A stretch of DNA of 64,000 bases from Thermobaculum terrenum ATCC BAA-798 (GTDB lineage: Bacteria; Chloroflexota; Chloroflexia; Thermobaculales; Thermobaculaceae). Location: positions 62,001 to 126,000 of the forward strand of contig NC_013525.1 of the NCBI RefSeq assembly GCF_000025005.1, read 5' to 3'. Shown one piece after another: positions 1-13,246 of the stretch (position 1 is the stretch's first letter; each line of letters begins with the position of its first letter). Position numbers and translations under genes: made by a program. A model generated the notes under the pieces. That model searched no databases, was not told where the DNA came from, and was given only the letters and a program-made list of their open reading frames with translations.

Positions 1-529
1 ATACCCACGCTGCTCCCAACACCATCGAAGTACCTAAATCCGGCTGTAGGAACACCAGGGCTGTTGGGGGAGCAATAATACATATAGAAATTATCAAGCG
101 CTTTAGGTCCCGCTCACCTCTTTTTTTCTCGCAAAGAAACCCTGCTAATACCAGGACCATTAGCAGCTTGGCTAACTCGCTAGGTTGCAATGGGAACGGT
201 CCTAGGTCTATCCACCTAGTCGATCCGTATGCCGTATGGCCTATAACAAACACCAAAGTGAGGAGAAAAAGCACCAAGCCATATATTACCCATTTCCAGT
301 TGAGCAGGAACCTGTAATCTACGGTGGCCATTATGCTCATAAAGAGCAAACCAACTATCAGGTATATAAACTGTCTAATCACTAGGGGATTTAGAGTCAG
401 CGGCCCTGGGTCGCTGGTAGCACTATAGATCATTACAAGTCCAAAAGAGCTAAGAGCCAAGGTACATAACAGAAGTACCCAGTCGAATTTACGCCACCAA
501 GGAGTTGTGATCTCCTCGCGAGAGTTCAA
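1..529 (-). CDS. rodA: Rod-shape peptidoglycan polymerase RodA (N-terminal part, cut by window edge)
   Basis: RodA is the membrane SEDS-family glycan polymerase that works with MreB in side-wall peptidoglycan synthesis. About 176 codons are visible, reading off the window at base 1. The translation shows a first membrane helix ending in the family segment GLVMIYSAT, further hydrophobic helices, and the SEDS loop reading TRWIDLGPFPLQPSELAK, then a helix and FLQPDLGTSMV. I chose a TTG start at 527-529 because it has a GGAGAG ribosome site about nine bases upstream and the in-frame sequence above it is closed by a stop. It sits 37 bp downstream of mreB on the same strand and is probably co-transcribed with it. 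FtsW is the alternative, but the mreB neighbour favours RodA. Confidence 0.9.
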   Translation of the reverse strand, partial: MNSREEITTPWWRKFDWVLLLCTLALSSFGLVMIYSATSDPGPLTLNPLVIRQFIYLIVGLLFMSIMATVDYRFLLNWKWVIYGLVLFLLTLVFVIGHTAYGSTRWIDLGPFPLQPSELAKLLMVLVLAGFLCEKKRGERDLKRLIISICIIAPPTALVFLQPDLGTSMVLGAAWV

Positions 530-566
530 GGGCAACTCTCCTTACTAATCGCATGGAAAAGGTGTA

Positions 567-1580
567 TTAGTCTTCTATCAAGCTATCACGGAGCACATCC
601 AAATGCTCAAGGGCCATACCAGTTCCAATAGCAACGCAATCCAGAGGATTCTCAGCTATGCAGCAAGGAATCCCGGTTCTTTCAGCCAGAAGCTTATCCA
701 TACCTCTTAGCAACGCACCTCCGCCAGCCAGCACCATCCCTTTGTCAATTATGTCCGACATTAATTCTGGCGGAGTCTCCTCGAGGACGACTAAGACAGC
801 ATTGACTATACTATCCAAGGGCTCAGCTATGGCCTCCGTTATCTCATCTGAGGTCACAGTTACCGTTCTTGGTAGGCCAGTAACCTGATCCCTTCCTTTG
901 ACATTCATAGTCTTCTTTTCTTCTTCTGGGAGAGGCACCGCGCTTCCGATCTCAATCTTGATCTCCTCTGCAGTACGATCACCAATTATAAGGCCGTAGC
1001 TGCGCTTCATATAGTTCATAATCTCTTCATCTATATGATTGCCCCCAAGGCGCACAGAGTTACCTACCACTATTCCATTGAGAGAGATAACCGCAACTTC
1101 GGTAGTGCCCCCACCTATGTCTATAACCATATTGCCACTAGGGGCAGATACTGGGATACCTGCGCCCAAGGCTGCAGCTAAAGGCTCCCTGATAAGCCAG
1201 GCGTGTTTGGCCCCAGCATTTAGGGCAGCATCCCTGACCGCACGCATCTCAACTGTAGTGACCCCCCCAGGCACACACACCATTACTTCTGGACCGCCAA
1301 GAGAGAACCTACCTGCAGCCTTACCTATGAAGTGTCTAAGCATCTCCTCGGTAATGACGTAATCAGCTATCACGCCATCTTTCATAGGCCGCACAACTTC
1401 TATGGTTTCTGGCGTTCTACCGAGCATATCTCTTGCTTCGGCCCCAACTGCCTTTATGGAGCCATCTTTAGTACTCACGGCAACTACAGAAGGCTCCTTG
1501 ATAACTATGCCTCTACCCTTGACGTAAACCAGCACGTTAGCCGTTCCCAAGTCTATCCCTATGCGCTTTGAGAATACCAA
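567..1580 (-). CDS. mreB: Rod shape-determining actin-like protein MreB
   Basis: Bacterial actin homologue that forms membrane-associated filaments and positions the elongation machinery. The 337-residue length is normal. The ATPase fold is visible: phosphate-1 loop DLGTANVLVY at residues 10-19, phosphate-2 loop DIGGGTTEVAV from residue 154, and the adenosine motif LAGGGALLRG near the C-terminus. The start is TTG, supported by GGAGG about eight bases upstream. It is followed 37 bp later by rodA, the usual partner. A hairpin terminator separates it from the upstream atp operon, so it probably has its own promoter in 1581-1625. Mbl is an alternative name for the same family. Confidence 0.95.
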   Translation of the reverse strand: MVFSKRIGIDLGTANVLVYVKGRGIVIKEPSVVAVSTKDGSIKAVGAEARDMLGRTPETIEVVRPMKDGVIADYVITEEMLRHFIGKAAGRFSLGGPEVMVCVPGGVTTVEMRAVRDAALNAGAKHAWLIREPLAAALGAGIPVSAPSGNMVIDIGGGTTEVAVISLNGIVVGNSVRLGGNHIDEEIMNYMKRSYGLIIGDRTAEEIKIEIGSAVPLPEEEKKTMNVKGRDQVTGLPRTVTVTSDEITEAIAEPLDSIVNAVLVVLEETPPELMSDIIDKGMVLAGGGALLRGMDKLLAERTGIPCCIAENPLDCVAIGTGMALEHLDVLRDSLIED

Positions 1581-1610
1581 ACCCTATCCTCCACTAGATA
1601 GCTTCGCATT

Positions 1611-1661
1611 ACTATAGGCATAAAATCTCGATCCCGTAGATTCAGCCCTACGGGATCGAGA
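1611..1661 (-). terminator. Rho-independent terminator after atpC
   Basis: A perfect 14-bp inverted repeat (1626-1639 with 1648-1661) encloses an 8-base loop. On the minus strand it is followed by TTTTAT. It lies 41 bases past the atpC stop and ahead of mreB, so it should end the atp operon transcript. Confidence 0.85.
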
Positions 1662-1702
1662 CTATATGTCATGAAAATTATAGCGGTAGCACAAAGGCAT
1701 TT

Positions 1703-2125
1703 TTAGGGTATAGGTTGACCAGTTCTACGGCGTCTTCTGGCCACTTTTAGACGAACTTGCGCTCTACGCAGGGCCAGATCCATAGCCGCTCTAGTTTCAG
1801 CCGAGGGTCTCTCTGCCAAAAGCCTTTGCGCCCGCTGCTGAGCCTCCTCAGCCCTAGCGATATCTATCTCCTCTGAGCGTTCGGCGGTATCAGCCAACAC
1901 TGTGACGCGATCGTTGAGTACTTCCATGAAGCCCCCGCCTATAGCTATCTCATCTTCCTGATTGCCCTTTCTGTACTTGAGGGGCCCCACATCCAGTACA
2001 GCCATTAGCGGGGCATGCTTAGGCAATATACCTAAAGCGCCTTCCAACCCGGTGGCCACCACCATATCCACATCATCGGAGAAAACTACTCTTTCTGCAG
2101 TTACCACTTCTAGATGCAGCGGCAT
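1703..2125 (-). CDS. atpC: F-type ATP synthase epsilon subunit
   Basis: Epsilon sits on the central stalk of F1 and couples and regulates rotation. The 140 residues begin with the beta-sandwich typical of the family (LHLEVVTAERVVF; GALGILPKHAPLM; IGGGFMEVLNDRVTVLAD) and end in the two-helix region, which here is very Arg-rich and terminates in basic residues. ATG start with GGAGG nine bases upstream. It is the last gene of the atp operon and is separated from atpD by 82 bp containing a hairpin. The basic extreme C-terminus is a lineage-specific feature and I do not assign it a function. Confidence 0.95.
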   Translation of the reverse strand: MPLHLEVVTAERVVFSDDVDMVVATGLEGALGILPKHAPLMAVLDVGPLKYRKGNQEDEIAIGGGFMEVLNDRVTVLADTAERSEEIDIARAEEAQQRAQRLLAERPSAETRAAMDLALRRAQVRLKVARRRRRTGQPIP

Positions 2126-2168
2126 ACATAATACCTCCGCCCTGTAATTGTTCTACTATTCACAATAA

Positions 2169-2191
2169 AGGGGCAGGAGAATCCTGCCCCT
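2169..2191 (-). other. Intercistronic hairpin atpD-atpC
   Basis: Ten-base-pair GC-rich stem (2169-2178 with 2182-2191) with a three-base loop, between the atpD stop and the atpC ribosome site. On the minus strand only TTATTGTG follows, so it is a poor terminator. It may be a partial terminator or an RNA-processing or stability element. Confidence 0.6.
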
Positions 2192-2207
2192 CTTCTTCAA
2201 TAGTCCA

Positions 2208-3632
<1,425 letters not shown>

Positions 3633-3664
3633 TCACCCCCAAACTTACGACTGAAGAAAAATAA

Positions 3665-4540
3665 TTAACCTTCAAGAGCGGCTGCGCCGCTTGCTATTTC
3701 GATGATCTCCTTCGTGATGTTAGCTTGCCTTAGCTTGTTATAAGTTAGTGTTAGCTCCTCTACCAGCTCATTCGCATTATCGGTAGCATTCCTCATAGCA
3801 ACCATGCGAGCGGAATGTTCACTAGCCTTACTCTCGAGTAGGGCCTGGTATAACTGTACCTCTACGTACCTGGGAAGCAGAGCCCTCAAAAGCATTGCAG
3901 GGTTGGGCTCGAAGATGTAATCCGGAACTTTTGTCTCTCTTCCCTCTTCTACTTCTGGAGGTTCTATTGGCAATATCTTTAGGAGTGTTGGTCGCTGATT
4001 AAGGGTAGTTATATATTCGGTATACGCAAGGTAGACAGCATCTGTCTGACCCGACGTAAATTCATCTATGATCATGTGAGCCACAGGAGTTATAGCATCC
4101 AGTCCAGGCAGATCTCCTATATTACTAAATTCAGCCTTAAGATCCCTCCTACGACGTACCATGTAATCGCGTCCCTTGCGACCAACGGCTATTACGGAGA
4201 CCTGCTGATCCTGCCTATCTAACATGAAGTTGATAGCCGTTCTTATTATGTTCGTGTTAAAGCTACCGGCAAGCCCTCTATCGGAGGTCATTAGTATCAG
4301 CGTAACCCGGTTCTCAGGACGCCTTTCCAGGAGTGGATGCATTACTGAATCACCACCCCCAGTGGAGGCACCCAGGTCAGCGAGCACGTGCCTTATCTTT
4401 TCTGAGAAAGGCCTCGATGCCGTCACAGCCTGCTGAGCCCTCCTCATTCTGGAGGCGGCAACCATTTCCATCGCACGAGTTATCTGAGCTGTATTTCTGA
4501 TACTACGTATCCTACGTCTTATTTCCCTAGTGCTAGGCAC
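3665..4540 (-). CDS. atpG: F-type ATP synthase gamma subunit
   Basis: Central rotor shaft of F1. The 291-residue length is standard. The N-terminal helix carries the family pattern (IRRRIRSIRNTAQITRAMEMVA) and the C-terminal helix ends with the conserved stretch MRNATDNANELVEELTLTYN and RQANITKEIIEIASGAAAL. The start is GTG, with GGAGGTGT upstream. A strong hairpin lies directly before the ribosome site in the 64-bp gap from atpA. Confidence 0.97.
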   Translation of the reverse strand: MPSTREIRRRIRSIRNTAQITRAMEMVAASRMRRAQQAVTASRPFSEKIRHVLADLGASTGGGDSVMHPLLERRPENRVTLILMTSDRGLAGSFNTNIIRTAINFMLDRQDQQVSVIAVGRKGRDYMVRRRRDLKAEFSNIGDLPGLDAITPVAHMIIDEFTSGQTDAVYLAYTEYITTLNQRPTLLKILPIEPPEVEEGRETKVPDYIFEPNPAMLLRALLPRYVEVQLYQALLESKASEHSARMVAMRNATDNANELVEELTLTYNKLRQANITKEIIEIASGAAALEG

Positions 4541-4553
4541 AAGACACCTCCGG

Positions 4554-4583
4554 GGGTTGCCACCGTTTATCTGGTGGCAACCC
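4554..4583 (-). other. Intercistronic hairpin atpA-atpG
   Basis: Perfect 11-bp stem (4554-4564 with 4573-4583) and 8-base loop, between the atpA stop and the atpG ribosome site. No U-run follows it on the minus strand. The stem ends just before the GGAGG of atpG, so it could influence stability of the atpA message or access to atpG. Confidence 0.6.
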
Positions 4584-4604
4584 TATCTCTAGTTCTCATG
4601 TGTA

Positions 4605-6131
4605 CTATGCTGGCGCGGACTGCTGTGGAGTATATCCTTGCTTGAACTCCTCGATAGCAGCTCGTAGCTTCTCAGTAAGCTCATCGCTAAGAGCCTTCTT
4701 ATCGGCTATCTCCTGACCTATCTCCGGATGGACGGAGTCCATGTACTCATAGAATCTGTTTTCGAAATCGCGGACGCTGTCAACAGGTATATCATCCAGA
4801 TATCCGTTCGTGGCCGCGAATATGATCATCACCTGTCGCTCCAAGGGCACAGGCGAGTACTGGGGCTGCTTCAGAACTTCGGTAAGTCTCTGCCCTCTTT
4901 CTAGCTGAGCCCTTGTTGCCTTATCTAGATCTGAACCGAATTGAGCAAATGCCGCCAAGCTTCTGAACTGCGCCAGGTCCAACCTCAGCTTACCAGCCAC
5001 CTGGCGCATTGCCTTAGTCTGAGCAGCTCCGCCTACTCTAGAGACTGAGAGACCCACGTTAATAGCTGGTCTGATACCAGCATAGAACAGGTCGCTCTCG
5101 AGGTATATCTGACCATCAGTGATCGAGATCACGTTTGTAGGGATGTAAGCGGATACGTCATTTGCTTGGGTTTCAATAATAGGCAGAGCTGTCAGGCTAC
5201 CACCGCCGTACTCATCATTCAAGCGAGCAGCACGCTCAAGCAGGCGAGAGTGCAAGTAGAACACATCACCAGGGTAAGCCTCTCTTCCAGGAGGTCTCCT
5301 CAGGAGCAGGCTTATCTCGCGATAGGCAGCAGCATGCTTGGAAAGGTCGTCGTAAACCACTAGCGCATCTCTTCCCTGCTCCATGAACTCTTCACCCATA
5401 GCACAACCAGCATATGGAGCTATGTACTGCAGGGAAGCAGGATCATCAGCGTTGGCTGCCACAACTATGGTATGCTCCATAGCGCCATACTCTTCGAGAG
5501 TCGCAACTACTTGAGCAACCTTGGAGGTCTTCTGGCCGATTGCTACGTAGATACAGATAAGATCCTTGCCCTTCTGATTGATTATGGTATCGATAGCAAT
5601 CGCGCTCTTACCTGTCTGCCTATCGCCGATAATCAGCTCTCTTTGTCCCCGACCTATGGGAATCATAGAGTCTATAGCCTTGATACCTGTCTGTACCGGT
5701 GTATCAACCGATTTTCTAGCAACTACACCAGGGGCTATTCTTTCAATCACCCTACGCTTGGTAGCGTTGATAGGTCCTTTACCGTCTATAGGCTCTCCTA
5801 GAGGGTTGACAACTCTTCCTATAAGCTCATCGCCTACCGGCACATCAACCACGCGCCCGGTGGACCTTACCTGCTGCCCCTCCTCAATATCTGTGTAGGG
5901 GCCCAGGATAACTATACCGACGTTATCCTCTTCGAGGTTGAGAGCAAGCCCATACACACCATTTTCGAATTGAACCAACTCGGAGGCCTTTACACCGCTG
6001 AGTCCGTATGCTCTGGCTATACCATCGCCAACCTCTACTACCGTACCTACCTCAGCGGTGACTACAGGCTGACCGAAGGACTCTATTTGCTTTTTGATTA
6101 TTTCAGCTATTTCTTCTGTTTTAATTGCCAT
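4605..6131 (-). CDS. atpA: F-type ATP synthase alpha subunit
   Basis: Non-catalytic nucleotide-binding subunit of F1. The 508 residues show the N-terminal barrel, the P-loop GDRQTGKS at residues 169-176, the segment [13 protein letters not shown], the [15 protein letters not shown] motif and the C-terminal helical bundle. ATG start with AGGAG nine bases upstream. The gap to atpH is only 26 bp and contains no hairpin, unlike the gap to atpG. Confidence 0.98.
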   Translation of the reverse strand: MAIKTEEIAEIIKKQIESFGQPVVTAEVGTVVEVGDGIARAYGLSGVKASELVQFENGVYGLALNLEEDNVGIVILGPYTDIEEGQQVRSTGRVVDVPVGDELIGRVVNPLGEPIDGKGPINATKRRVIERIAPGVVARKSVDTPVQTGIKAIDSMIPIGRGQRELIIGDRQTGKSAIAIDTIINQKGKDLICIYVAIGQKTSKVAQVVATLEEYGAMEHTIVVAANADDPASLQYIAPYAGCAMGEEFMEQGRDALVVYDDLSKHAAAYREISLLLRRPPGREAYPGDVFYLHSRLLERAARLNDEYGGGSLTALPIIETQANDVSAYIPTNVISITDGQIYLESDLFYAGIRPAINVGLSVSRVGGAAQTKAMRQVAGKLRLDLAQFRSLAAFAQFGSDLDKATRAQLERGQRLTEVLKQPQYSPVPLERQVMIIFAATNGYLDDIPVDSVRDFENRFYEYMDSVHPEIGQEIADKKALSDELTEKLRAAIEEFKQGYTPQQSAPA

Positions 6132-6157
6132 GACCCATTACTCCTGAAACTACATAA

Positions 6158-6724
6158 CTATCTCAGAGTAAGGCTTCTGTGTAGCTGAGTAAGTGCAGTA
6201 GCCACACTCCCATCAACAAGTTTATCACCCACTCTTACAACTATACCCCCTATGATAGAGGGGTCAACCTTGGTATGCAGCTCGATCTGTTTACCCGTTA
6301 TCTGACTAAGTTGCTCAACTATTTGTTGCTTTTCATTATCATCTACTGGAACGGCTGTAGTTACTTCTGCTACAACTATGCCTCTCGCTTCTCGTAGCAG
6401 TTCCTCAAACCTGCTTAGTATTGCTGGAACGATTTCGACCCTATCCCGATCAACGAGCATCTGCAGAAGGTACATAGCTTGAGGTTGTACCTTACCCTCA
6501 AACAACCGCTTAGCCATATCCTGCTTTTCAGAGATCGACTTACGAGGGTTCTTGAAGAACCTGAGAGCGCTCACATCACTGAACACAGATGCTAGCAAAG
6601 AGAGGTCGGCGTGCCATGCATCGAGGTTGCCAGATTCCTGGGCCAACTCAAATATAGCCTCAGCATAACGTCTAGCACTTGATCCAACACTAGGCAACTG
6701 GTCTGCCTCCTCTGAATTGATCAA
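6158..6724 (-). CDS. atpH: F-type ATP synthase delta subunit
   Basis: Peripheral-stalk subunit joining F1 to the b dimer. The 188 residues have the OSCP/delta pattern: SSARRYAEAIFELAQESG near the N-terminus, FFKNPRKSISEKQDM, and the C-terminal IIGGIVVRVGDKLVDGSV. The start is TTG inside the 3' end of atpF, giving a 35-bp overlap between the two genes and suggesting translational coupling. Confidence 0.95.
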   Translation of the reverse strand: MINSEEADQLPSVGSSARRYAEAIFELAQESGNLDAWHADLSLLASVFSDVSALRFFKNPRKSISEKQDMAKRLFEGKVQPQAMYLLQMLVDRDRVEIVPAILSRFEELLREARGIVVAEVTTAVPVDDNEKQQIVEQLSQITGKQIELHTKVDPSIIGGIVVRVGDKLVDGSVATALTQLHRSLTLR

Positions 6725-7217
6725 CGCTCTCAGCTAGTACCTCGTTGATAAGCGCTCTGTGAGTGGCAGGATCCAACTCTTTGCGTATTATCCTGGAAGC
6801 AGCAGCAATAGCTAGATCTGCCACTTGGCGCCGAAGCTCATCTATAGCCTCAGCCTTCATGCGATCTATATCTTCCTGTGCTCTCTGGATAATCTGGTTA
6901 GCCTGCTCACGCGCGTTGTCCTGAGCTGTGCTTTGAATACGCTCAGCTGCCTGCTGAGCTTGTTGCAGGATAGCTTGTGCCTGACGACGAGCATCCTCGA
7001 GCATTTGCTTCGTACGCTGTTCTTGCTCAGCGGCCTCTCTTTGAATGCGCTCAGCAGTTTCTATGCTCTCACGAACTCTCGCAGCGCGCTCATCTAAGAT
7101 ACGAGTGACAGGACCAAAAGCAAACCGCTTAAGAACGTAAACCAGAATAAGAAAGGCTACAAGTTGCCATATAAACGGCCACAGCTGTAAACCTAGGTTC
7201 TCTAGTACTGCTGACAT
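6690..7217 (-). CDS. atpF: F-type ATP synthase b subunit
   Basis: Membrane-anchored peripheral stalk. The 175 residues have one N-terminal transmembrane helix (LWPFIWQLVAFLILVYVL), the conserved GPVTRILDERAARVRESI stretch, and a long charged coiled coil rich in Glu, Gln and Arg. ATG start. It is 106 bp downstream of atpE, with a hairpin in that gap, and overlaps atpH. Confidence 0.95.
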   Translation of the reverse strand: MSAVLENLGLQLWPFIWQLVAFLILVYVLKRFAFGPVTRILDERAARVRESIETAERIQREAAEQEQRTKQMLEDARRQAQAILQQAQQAAERIQSTAQDNAREQANQIIQRAQEDIDRMKAEAIDELRRQVADLAIAAASRIIRKELDPATHRALINEVLAESVDQFRGGRPVA

Positions 7218-7250
7218 CTACCCTACCTTATAGTCTTCTTTCTTTATCGA

Positions 7251-7279
7251 TGCCAGGTGGAAGGATTCTCCACCTGGCA
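7251..7279 (-). other. Intercistronic hairpin atpE-atpF
   Basis: Perfect 11-bp stem (7251-7261 with 7269-7279) and 7-base loop, in the gap after atpE. No U-run follows on the minus strand. The c-subunit message has to be translated in excess, and a 3' stem protecting atpE RNA is a reasonable role, but that is inference. Confidence 0.6.
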
Positions 7280-7323
7280 CCAAGCTAATAAACTTTCAGT
7301 GATTATAACCAGAAATTACAGTA

Positions 7324-7653
<330 letters not shown>

Positions 7654-7680
7654 TTAGTGTTTTAAGATTGAGAAGTTTTA

Positions 7681-8535
7681 CTAATGATGAGTCGCTGATT
7701 CGGCATCCTCAGCATCCGCAGGATGGCCGTGACCAGCAACTGCTAGCGTAATGTATATGAGCGACAGCAACGAAAACACCAGGGCTTGTATTAGACCTAT
7801 AAACATTTCCAGCCCCATGAACGCCATAGGGATAACAACCGGTATTATAGCTATAGCCCCAAGGAACGACAGGGCCAACATTACCGTGAGAAGCACTTCC
7901 CCACCAAAAACATTGGCAAAAAGTCGTACGGATAGAGAGATAACGCGAGCTAGTTCATCTATCAGATGCATTGGATTGAGATATTCCTTGAAATGCCCTC
8001 CAACGCCATGTGCAGCCACGCCTGCTATCTGTACGACTACTATAGTTACTATAGCCATAGCCAAGGTCATGTTCAGGTCGGCATTGGGAGCTCTAAGTAA
8101 TGGGACATCCCCATGCTCGGTATGCCAGGTAATAGTACCAACACCAGGCAGCAAAGATGCCCAGTTAGCCACAAGTATGTATATAAAGAGCGTACCTATA
8201 AGAGGGAGTATTGCCCTGCCCGCAGTTCTACCAGCAGTAGTTTGCACCAAGTTATCCAACAACTCAACTATTGCCTCCAGAAAGTTCTGGCGCTTACTAG
8301 GGACCAATGAAAGACCTCTACTCAGCCATATAGCAGCTATGGACAAAGCAACAACTACTATTAAGGTCATTAACATAGAGTTGGTCACTGGGATTGGGCC
8401 AATATGGAAGAGAGTCTCTGGAGCCAAGGTTGGCTGATGGAAAGGAGTACCTAGAAGACCTTTGCCATGCTCTTCTTCTTGAGCTAGTATCCTGGCTAGG
8501 CCACCGACTCTTTGTTCAGCAAGCATCAAAGGCAC
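7681..8535 (-). CDS. atpB: F-type ATP synthase a subunit
   Basis: Proton half-channel subunit of Fo, integral in the membrane. The 284 residues contain five to six hydrophobic helices and the essential arginine in the helix SLSVRLFANVFGGEVLL. An N-terminal extension of about 45 residues precedes the first helix, and the tail ends in GHGHPADAEDAESATHH, a His/Asp-rich segment. GTG start with AGGAG upstream. It follows the atpZ-like gene by 5 bp. Confidence 0.95.
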   Translation of the reverse strand: MPLMLAEQRVGGLARILAQEEEHGKGLLGTPFHQPTLAPETLFHIGPIPVTNSMLMTLIVVVALSIAAIWLSRGLSLVPSKRQNFLEAIVELLDNLVQTTAGRTAGRAILPLIGTLFIYILVANWASLLPGVGTITWHTEHGDVPLLRAPNADLNMTLAMAIVTIVVVQIAGVAAHGVGGHFKEYLNPMHLIDELARVISLSVRLFANVFGGEVLLTVMLALSFLGAIAIIPVVIPMAFMGLEMFIGLIQALVFSLLSLIYITLAVAGHGHPADAEDAESATHH

Positions 8536-8540
8536 CTTTC

Positions 8541-8804
8541 TTACTCCTGATCAGAATCGTTCGATCTTCTATGACGAGATCTCCGAATCTCTCTGCTAGT
8601 CCTGAATAAGGTTAGTCTATAAAGGTTGTAACCAGCTAAAGCTAACCCCATAAATATACCAATAAGTAGAAATATTGGGGAACTATGTAGATAACGATCT
8701 AAAAAGGCCCCTCCAACTATGCAACCTACCAGAAAGATCGCTATTGAACATCCGACCTCGCTGGCTAAGGCCCAAGCCTGTAAAGTTGATCTATCTAATT
8801 TCAC
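8541..8804 (-). CDS. AtpZ/AtpI-family small membrane protein
   Basis: Small membrane protein at the head of the atp operon. The 87 residues have two transmembrane helices (SEVGCSIAIFLVGCIVGGAF and IFLLIGIFMGLALAGYNLYR) with the family signature GxxLDxY between them, then a basic cytoplasmic tail. Relatives help assemble the c ring or transport Mg2+ for the enzyme. GTG start after a GGTGGT ribosome site. Position immediately before atpB supports the assignment; whether it is closer to AtpZ or AtpI is not resolved here. Confidence 0.8.
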   Translation of the reverse strand: MKLDRSTLQAWALASEVGCSIAIFLVGCIVGGAFLDRYLHSSPIFLLIGIFMGLALAGYNLYRLTLFRTSREIRRSRHRRSNDSDQE

Positions 8805-8824
8805 ATTACCACCAGCCAGGCCGG

Positions 8825-8879
8825 ATTATATCATAGTTGAACCGATAGTGAGTATACCAATTAGTGCAAGATTTCACAA
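8825..8879 (-). promoter_or_regulatory. Promoters of the atp operon
   Basis: On the minus strand, -35 TTGTGA (8874-8879) and extended -10 TGGTATACT (-10 hexamer 8851-8856) are separated by 17 bases. A second extended -10, TGATATAAT (hexamer 8825-8830), lies closer to the first gene. Both point into the atpZ-like gene and lie in the gap after pyrG. Confidence 0.55.
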
Positions 8880-8891
8880 TTCTTCTCTTCT

Positions 8892-11238
<2,347 letters not shown>

Positions 11239-11307
11239 CTAGACCACTCCTAGTTTTTGTTACATGGAAAAGTTATCAAATTATCAACTAGCATCCAACC
11301 TAATAGG

Positions 11308-12069
11308 TCAATTTTCTACACTTCTTTCATCTTGGTCTGCATGTAATTCACGCCACAACTGTTTTATGACCTTCGATGAAGTTTCATAATCAAACCCTCT
11401 GCGGGATAAAAACCCACCCATACGTCTATAGAAGTCCTGGTATTCCAGACCAGTGTAAGACCTAAGCTTCGATCTTGCTGCTCTATAAGCTAGCTCATAT
11501 TCATCTGGTCCAACCTCATCCTCTAGGACCTCGTCTACAGTATCTGATTCCACCCCTTTTTGTCGAAGCTCGAACTTTAACCTTCTAGACCCCATAGGCG
11601 AGAATTGTTCCCTGTTCTGTACCCAGAAACGCGCAAAGTCTTCATCGTTTACGTATCCCAAGGTCCTGAGTTTATCGATTGCTTCATCTATCACGTTCTC
11701 GTCAACACCTTTACGTCTTAGCCTTTGGATAAGCTCAGACTCGGACCTAGGCCTTACAGCTAACAAGCGAACGGCAGCATCAAAAGCCTTGTCGAACTTA
11801 TCCTTGTGTACCAGCTCATCGATTTCCGCCTCGGTGAGAGTCTTACCCTCTTCGATCCTGTACTCCCAGGCTAATGACTCACTTAGACTAAATGCATACC
11901 TTCCATTCAGATAAATGGAAAATCTGTTCCGGTTACCTTTTTGCCGTTCTATGCCAGTAACAACAAGCTTTTTCTCGCCATTTAAAGAGGTTGGGGTTCC
12001 TTCCCGATTGTTATCGGGTATATTCGAGGAACCCCTGCCAGAAAACTCTGTTTTTCCGCTACTACACAT
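11308..12069 (-). CDS. recX: Regulatory protein RecX
   Basis: RecX binds RecA filaments and limits their activity. The 253 residues contain an N-terminal extension of about 40 polar residues, then the three-helix RecX modules ([27 protein letters not shown] unit, [25 protein letters not shown], and a second basic repeat [13 protein letters not shown]). The gene starts inside recA: the ATG overlaps the recA TAG stop by 8 bp, so the two are translationally coupled. The N-terminal extension could mean a downstream start is used. Confidence 0.9.
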   Translation of the reverse strand: MCSSGKTEFSGRGSSNIPDNNREGTPTSLNGEKKLVVTGIERQKGNRNRFSIYLNGRYAFSLSESLAWEYRIEEGKTLTEAEIDELVHKDKFDKAFDAAVRLLAVRPRSESELIQRLRRKGVDENVIDEAIDKLRTLGYVNDEDFARFWVQNREQFSPMGSRRLKFELRQKGVESDTVDEVLEDEVGPDEYELAYRAARSKLRSYTGLEYQDFYRRMGGFLSRRGFDYETSSKVIKQLWRELHADQDERSVEN

Positions 12070-13096
12070 CTATATCCGACAGACCACCGTTACTACCGAT
12101 CAATACCTTATCAAGATTGCCTGCAGCCTTGATTCTACTCTCGATCTCCTCCGCGACATCCGGATTCTGTCTGAGATATTCCTTAGCGTTCTCTCGACCT
12201 TGGCCAAGGCGCTCATCATCAAGGTATATAAACGAGCCGCTCTTACGTAGGACTCCAACAGATAGCCCAACGTCTATGAGGTTACCTTCCTTGGAGATAC
12301 CCTCATTAAACATGATATCGAACTCAGCAGTCCTGTAAGGCGAAGCAACCTTGTTCTTAATAACCTTGACACGTACCCGGTTACCGACAACGTCCTGACC
12401 CTGCTTTATAGATTCGACCTTTCTTATCTCCAGACGCACTGAAGCGTAGAACTTGAGGGCGTTTCCGCCACTTGTTGTCTCCGGGTTACCAAACATCACA
12501 CCAATCTTCATCCTGATCTGGTTGATAAAGATCAGTACGGTCTTACTCTTGTTTACAGCTCCTGCAAGCTTTCTCAGAGCCTGGCTCATCAACCTAGCCT
12601 GGAGGCCAACATGGCTATCCCCCATTTCGCCCTCTATTTCAGCTCTAGGGACTAATGCAGCCACAGAGTCTATCACCACTACATCAACCGCACCGCTCCT
12701 TACTAGCGTCTCTGCGATCTCAAGAGCTTGCTCACCTGTATCGGGCTGGCTGATGAGCAGATCGCTGAGCTGAACACCACACTTCTCAGCGTAAGAAGGA
12801 TCGAAAGCATGTTCAGCATCGATATAGGCAGCAGTACCGCCAAGCTTCTGAGCCTCTGCTATGATATGCTGCGCCAGAGTGGTTTTACCAGAGGATTCTG
12901 GCCCATAAATCTCAACTATCCTCCCCCTTGGAACTCCGCCAACGCCTAAGGCTATATCCAAGGCTATTGAGCCCGTAGGAATTGCTTCTATCTGCATTTT
13001 GGCCCTATCACCCGTCATCCTCATGATAGAGCCTGTACCAAAAGCCCTCTCTATTTGAGCTATAGCACTCTCCAAGGCTTTATCTCTATCGCTCAT
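12062..13096 (-). CDS. recA: Recombinase RecA
   Basis: ATP-dependent DNA strand-exchange protein and trigger of LexA-type cleavage. The 344-residue length is standard. Walker A GPESSGKT is at residues 65-72, Walker B is [12 protein letters not shown], the L2-region glutamine motif appears in [14 protein letters not shown] and the conserved [17 protein letters not shown] follows. ATG start with CAGGAG eight bases upstream. recX overlaps its 3' end. Confidence 0.99.
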   Translation of the reverse strand: MSDRDKALESAIAQIERAFGTGSIMRMTGDRAKMQIEAIPTGSIALDIALGVGGVPRGRIVEIYGPESSGKTTLAQHIIAEAQKLGGTAAYIDAEHAFDPSYAEKCGVQLSDLLISQPDTGEQALEIAETLVRSGAVDVVVIDSVAALVPRAEIEGEMGDSHVGLQARLMSQALRKLAGAVNKSKTVLIFINQIRMKIGVMFGNPETTSGGNALKFYASVRLEIRKVESIKQGQDVVGNRVRVKVIKNKVASPYRTAEFDIMFNEGISKEGNLIDVGLSVGVLRKSGSFIYLDDERLGQGRENAKEYLRQNPDVAEEIESRIKAAGNLDKVLIGSNGGLSDIDV

Positions 13097-13123
13097 GCAT
13101 AAAACTCCTGTGATTAATTCCCA

Positions 13124-13135
13124 GAAAAAATGTTC
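13124..13135 (-). promoter_or_regulatory. Possible SOS-box-like site at recA
   Basis: The top strand reads GAAA-AAAT-GTTC, one mismatch from the Gram-positive LexA core GAAC-N4-GTTC. It lies just downstream of the predicted recA start point, where a repressor would block transcription. Short and AT-rich, so a chance match is possible. Confidence 0.3.
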
Positions 13136-13149
13136 TATAAGCTAATACA

Positions 13150-13179
13150 ATTATATTTATGAGACTGTTTTTCTGTCAA
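13150..13179 (-). promoter_or_regulatory. Consensus sigma-A promoter of recA
   Basis: On the minus strand a perfect -35 TTGACA (13174-13179) and a perfect -10 TATAAT (13150-13155) are separated by 18 bases. The start point would fall near 13143, about 46 bases before the recA ATG. Confidence 0.85.
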
Positions 13180-13246
13180 ATAACGTTGAGTACGCAAAAT
13201 AAAACCATGCCAAGTATAATCGTCCATAACACAAGGGTATTCTACT

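Noticed and set aside
7751..8437. Long open frame antisense to atpB (228 residues)
   Set aside because: It opposes the clearly coding atpB with conserved catalytic helix, has no recognisable domain and no ribosome site; its openness follows from codon bias of the real gene.
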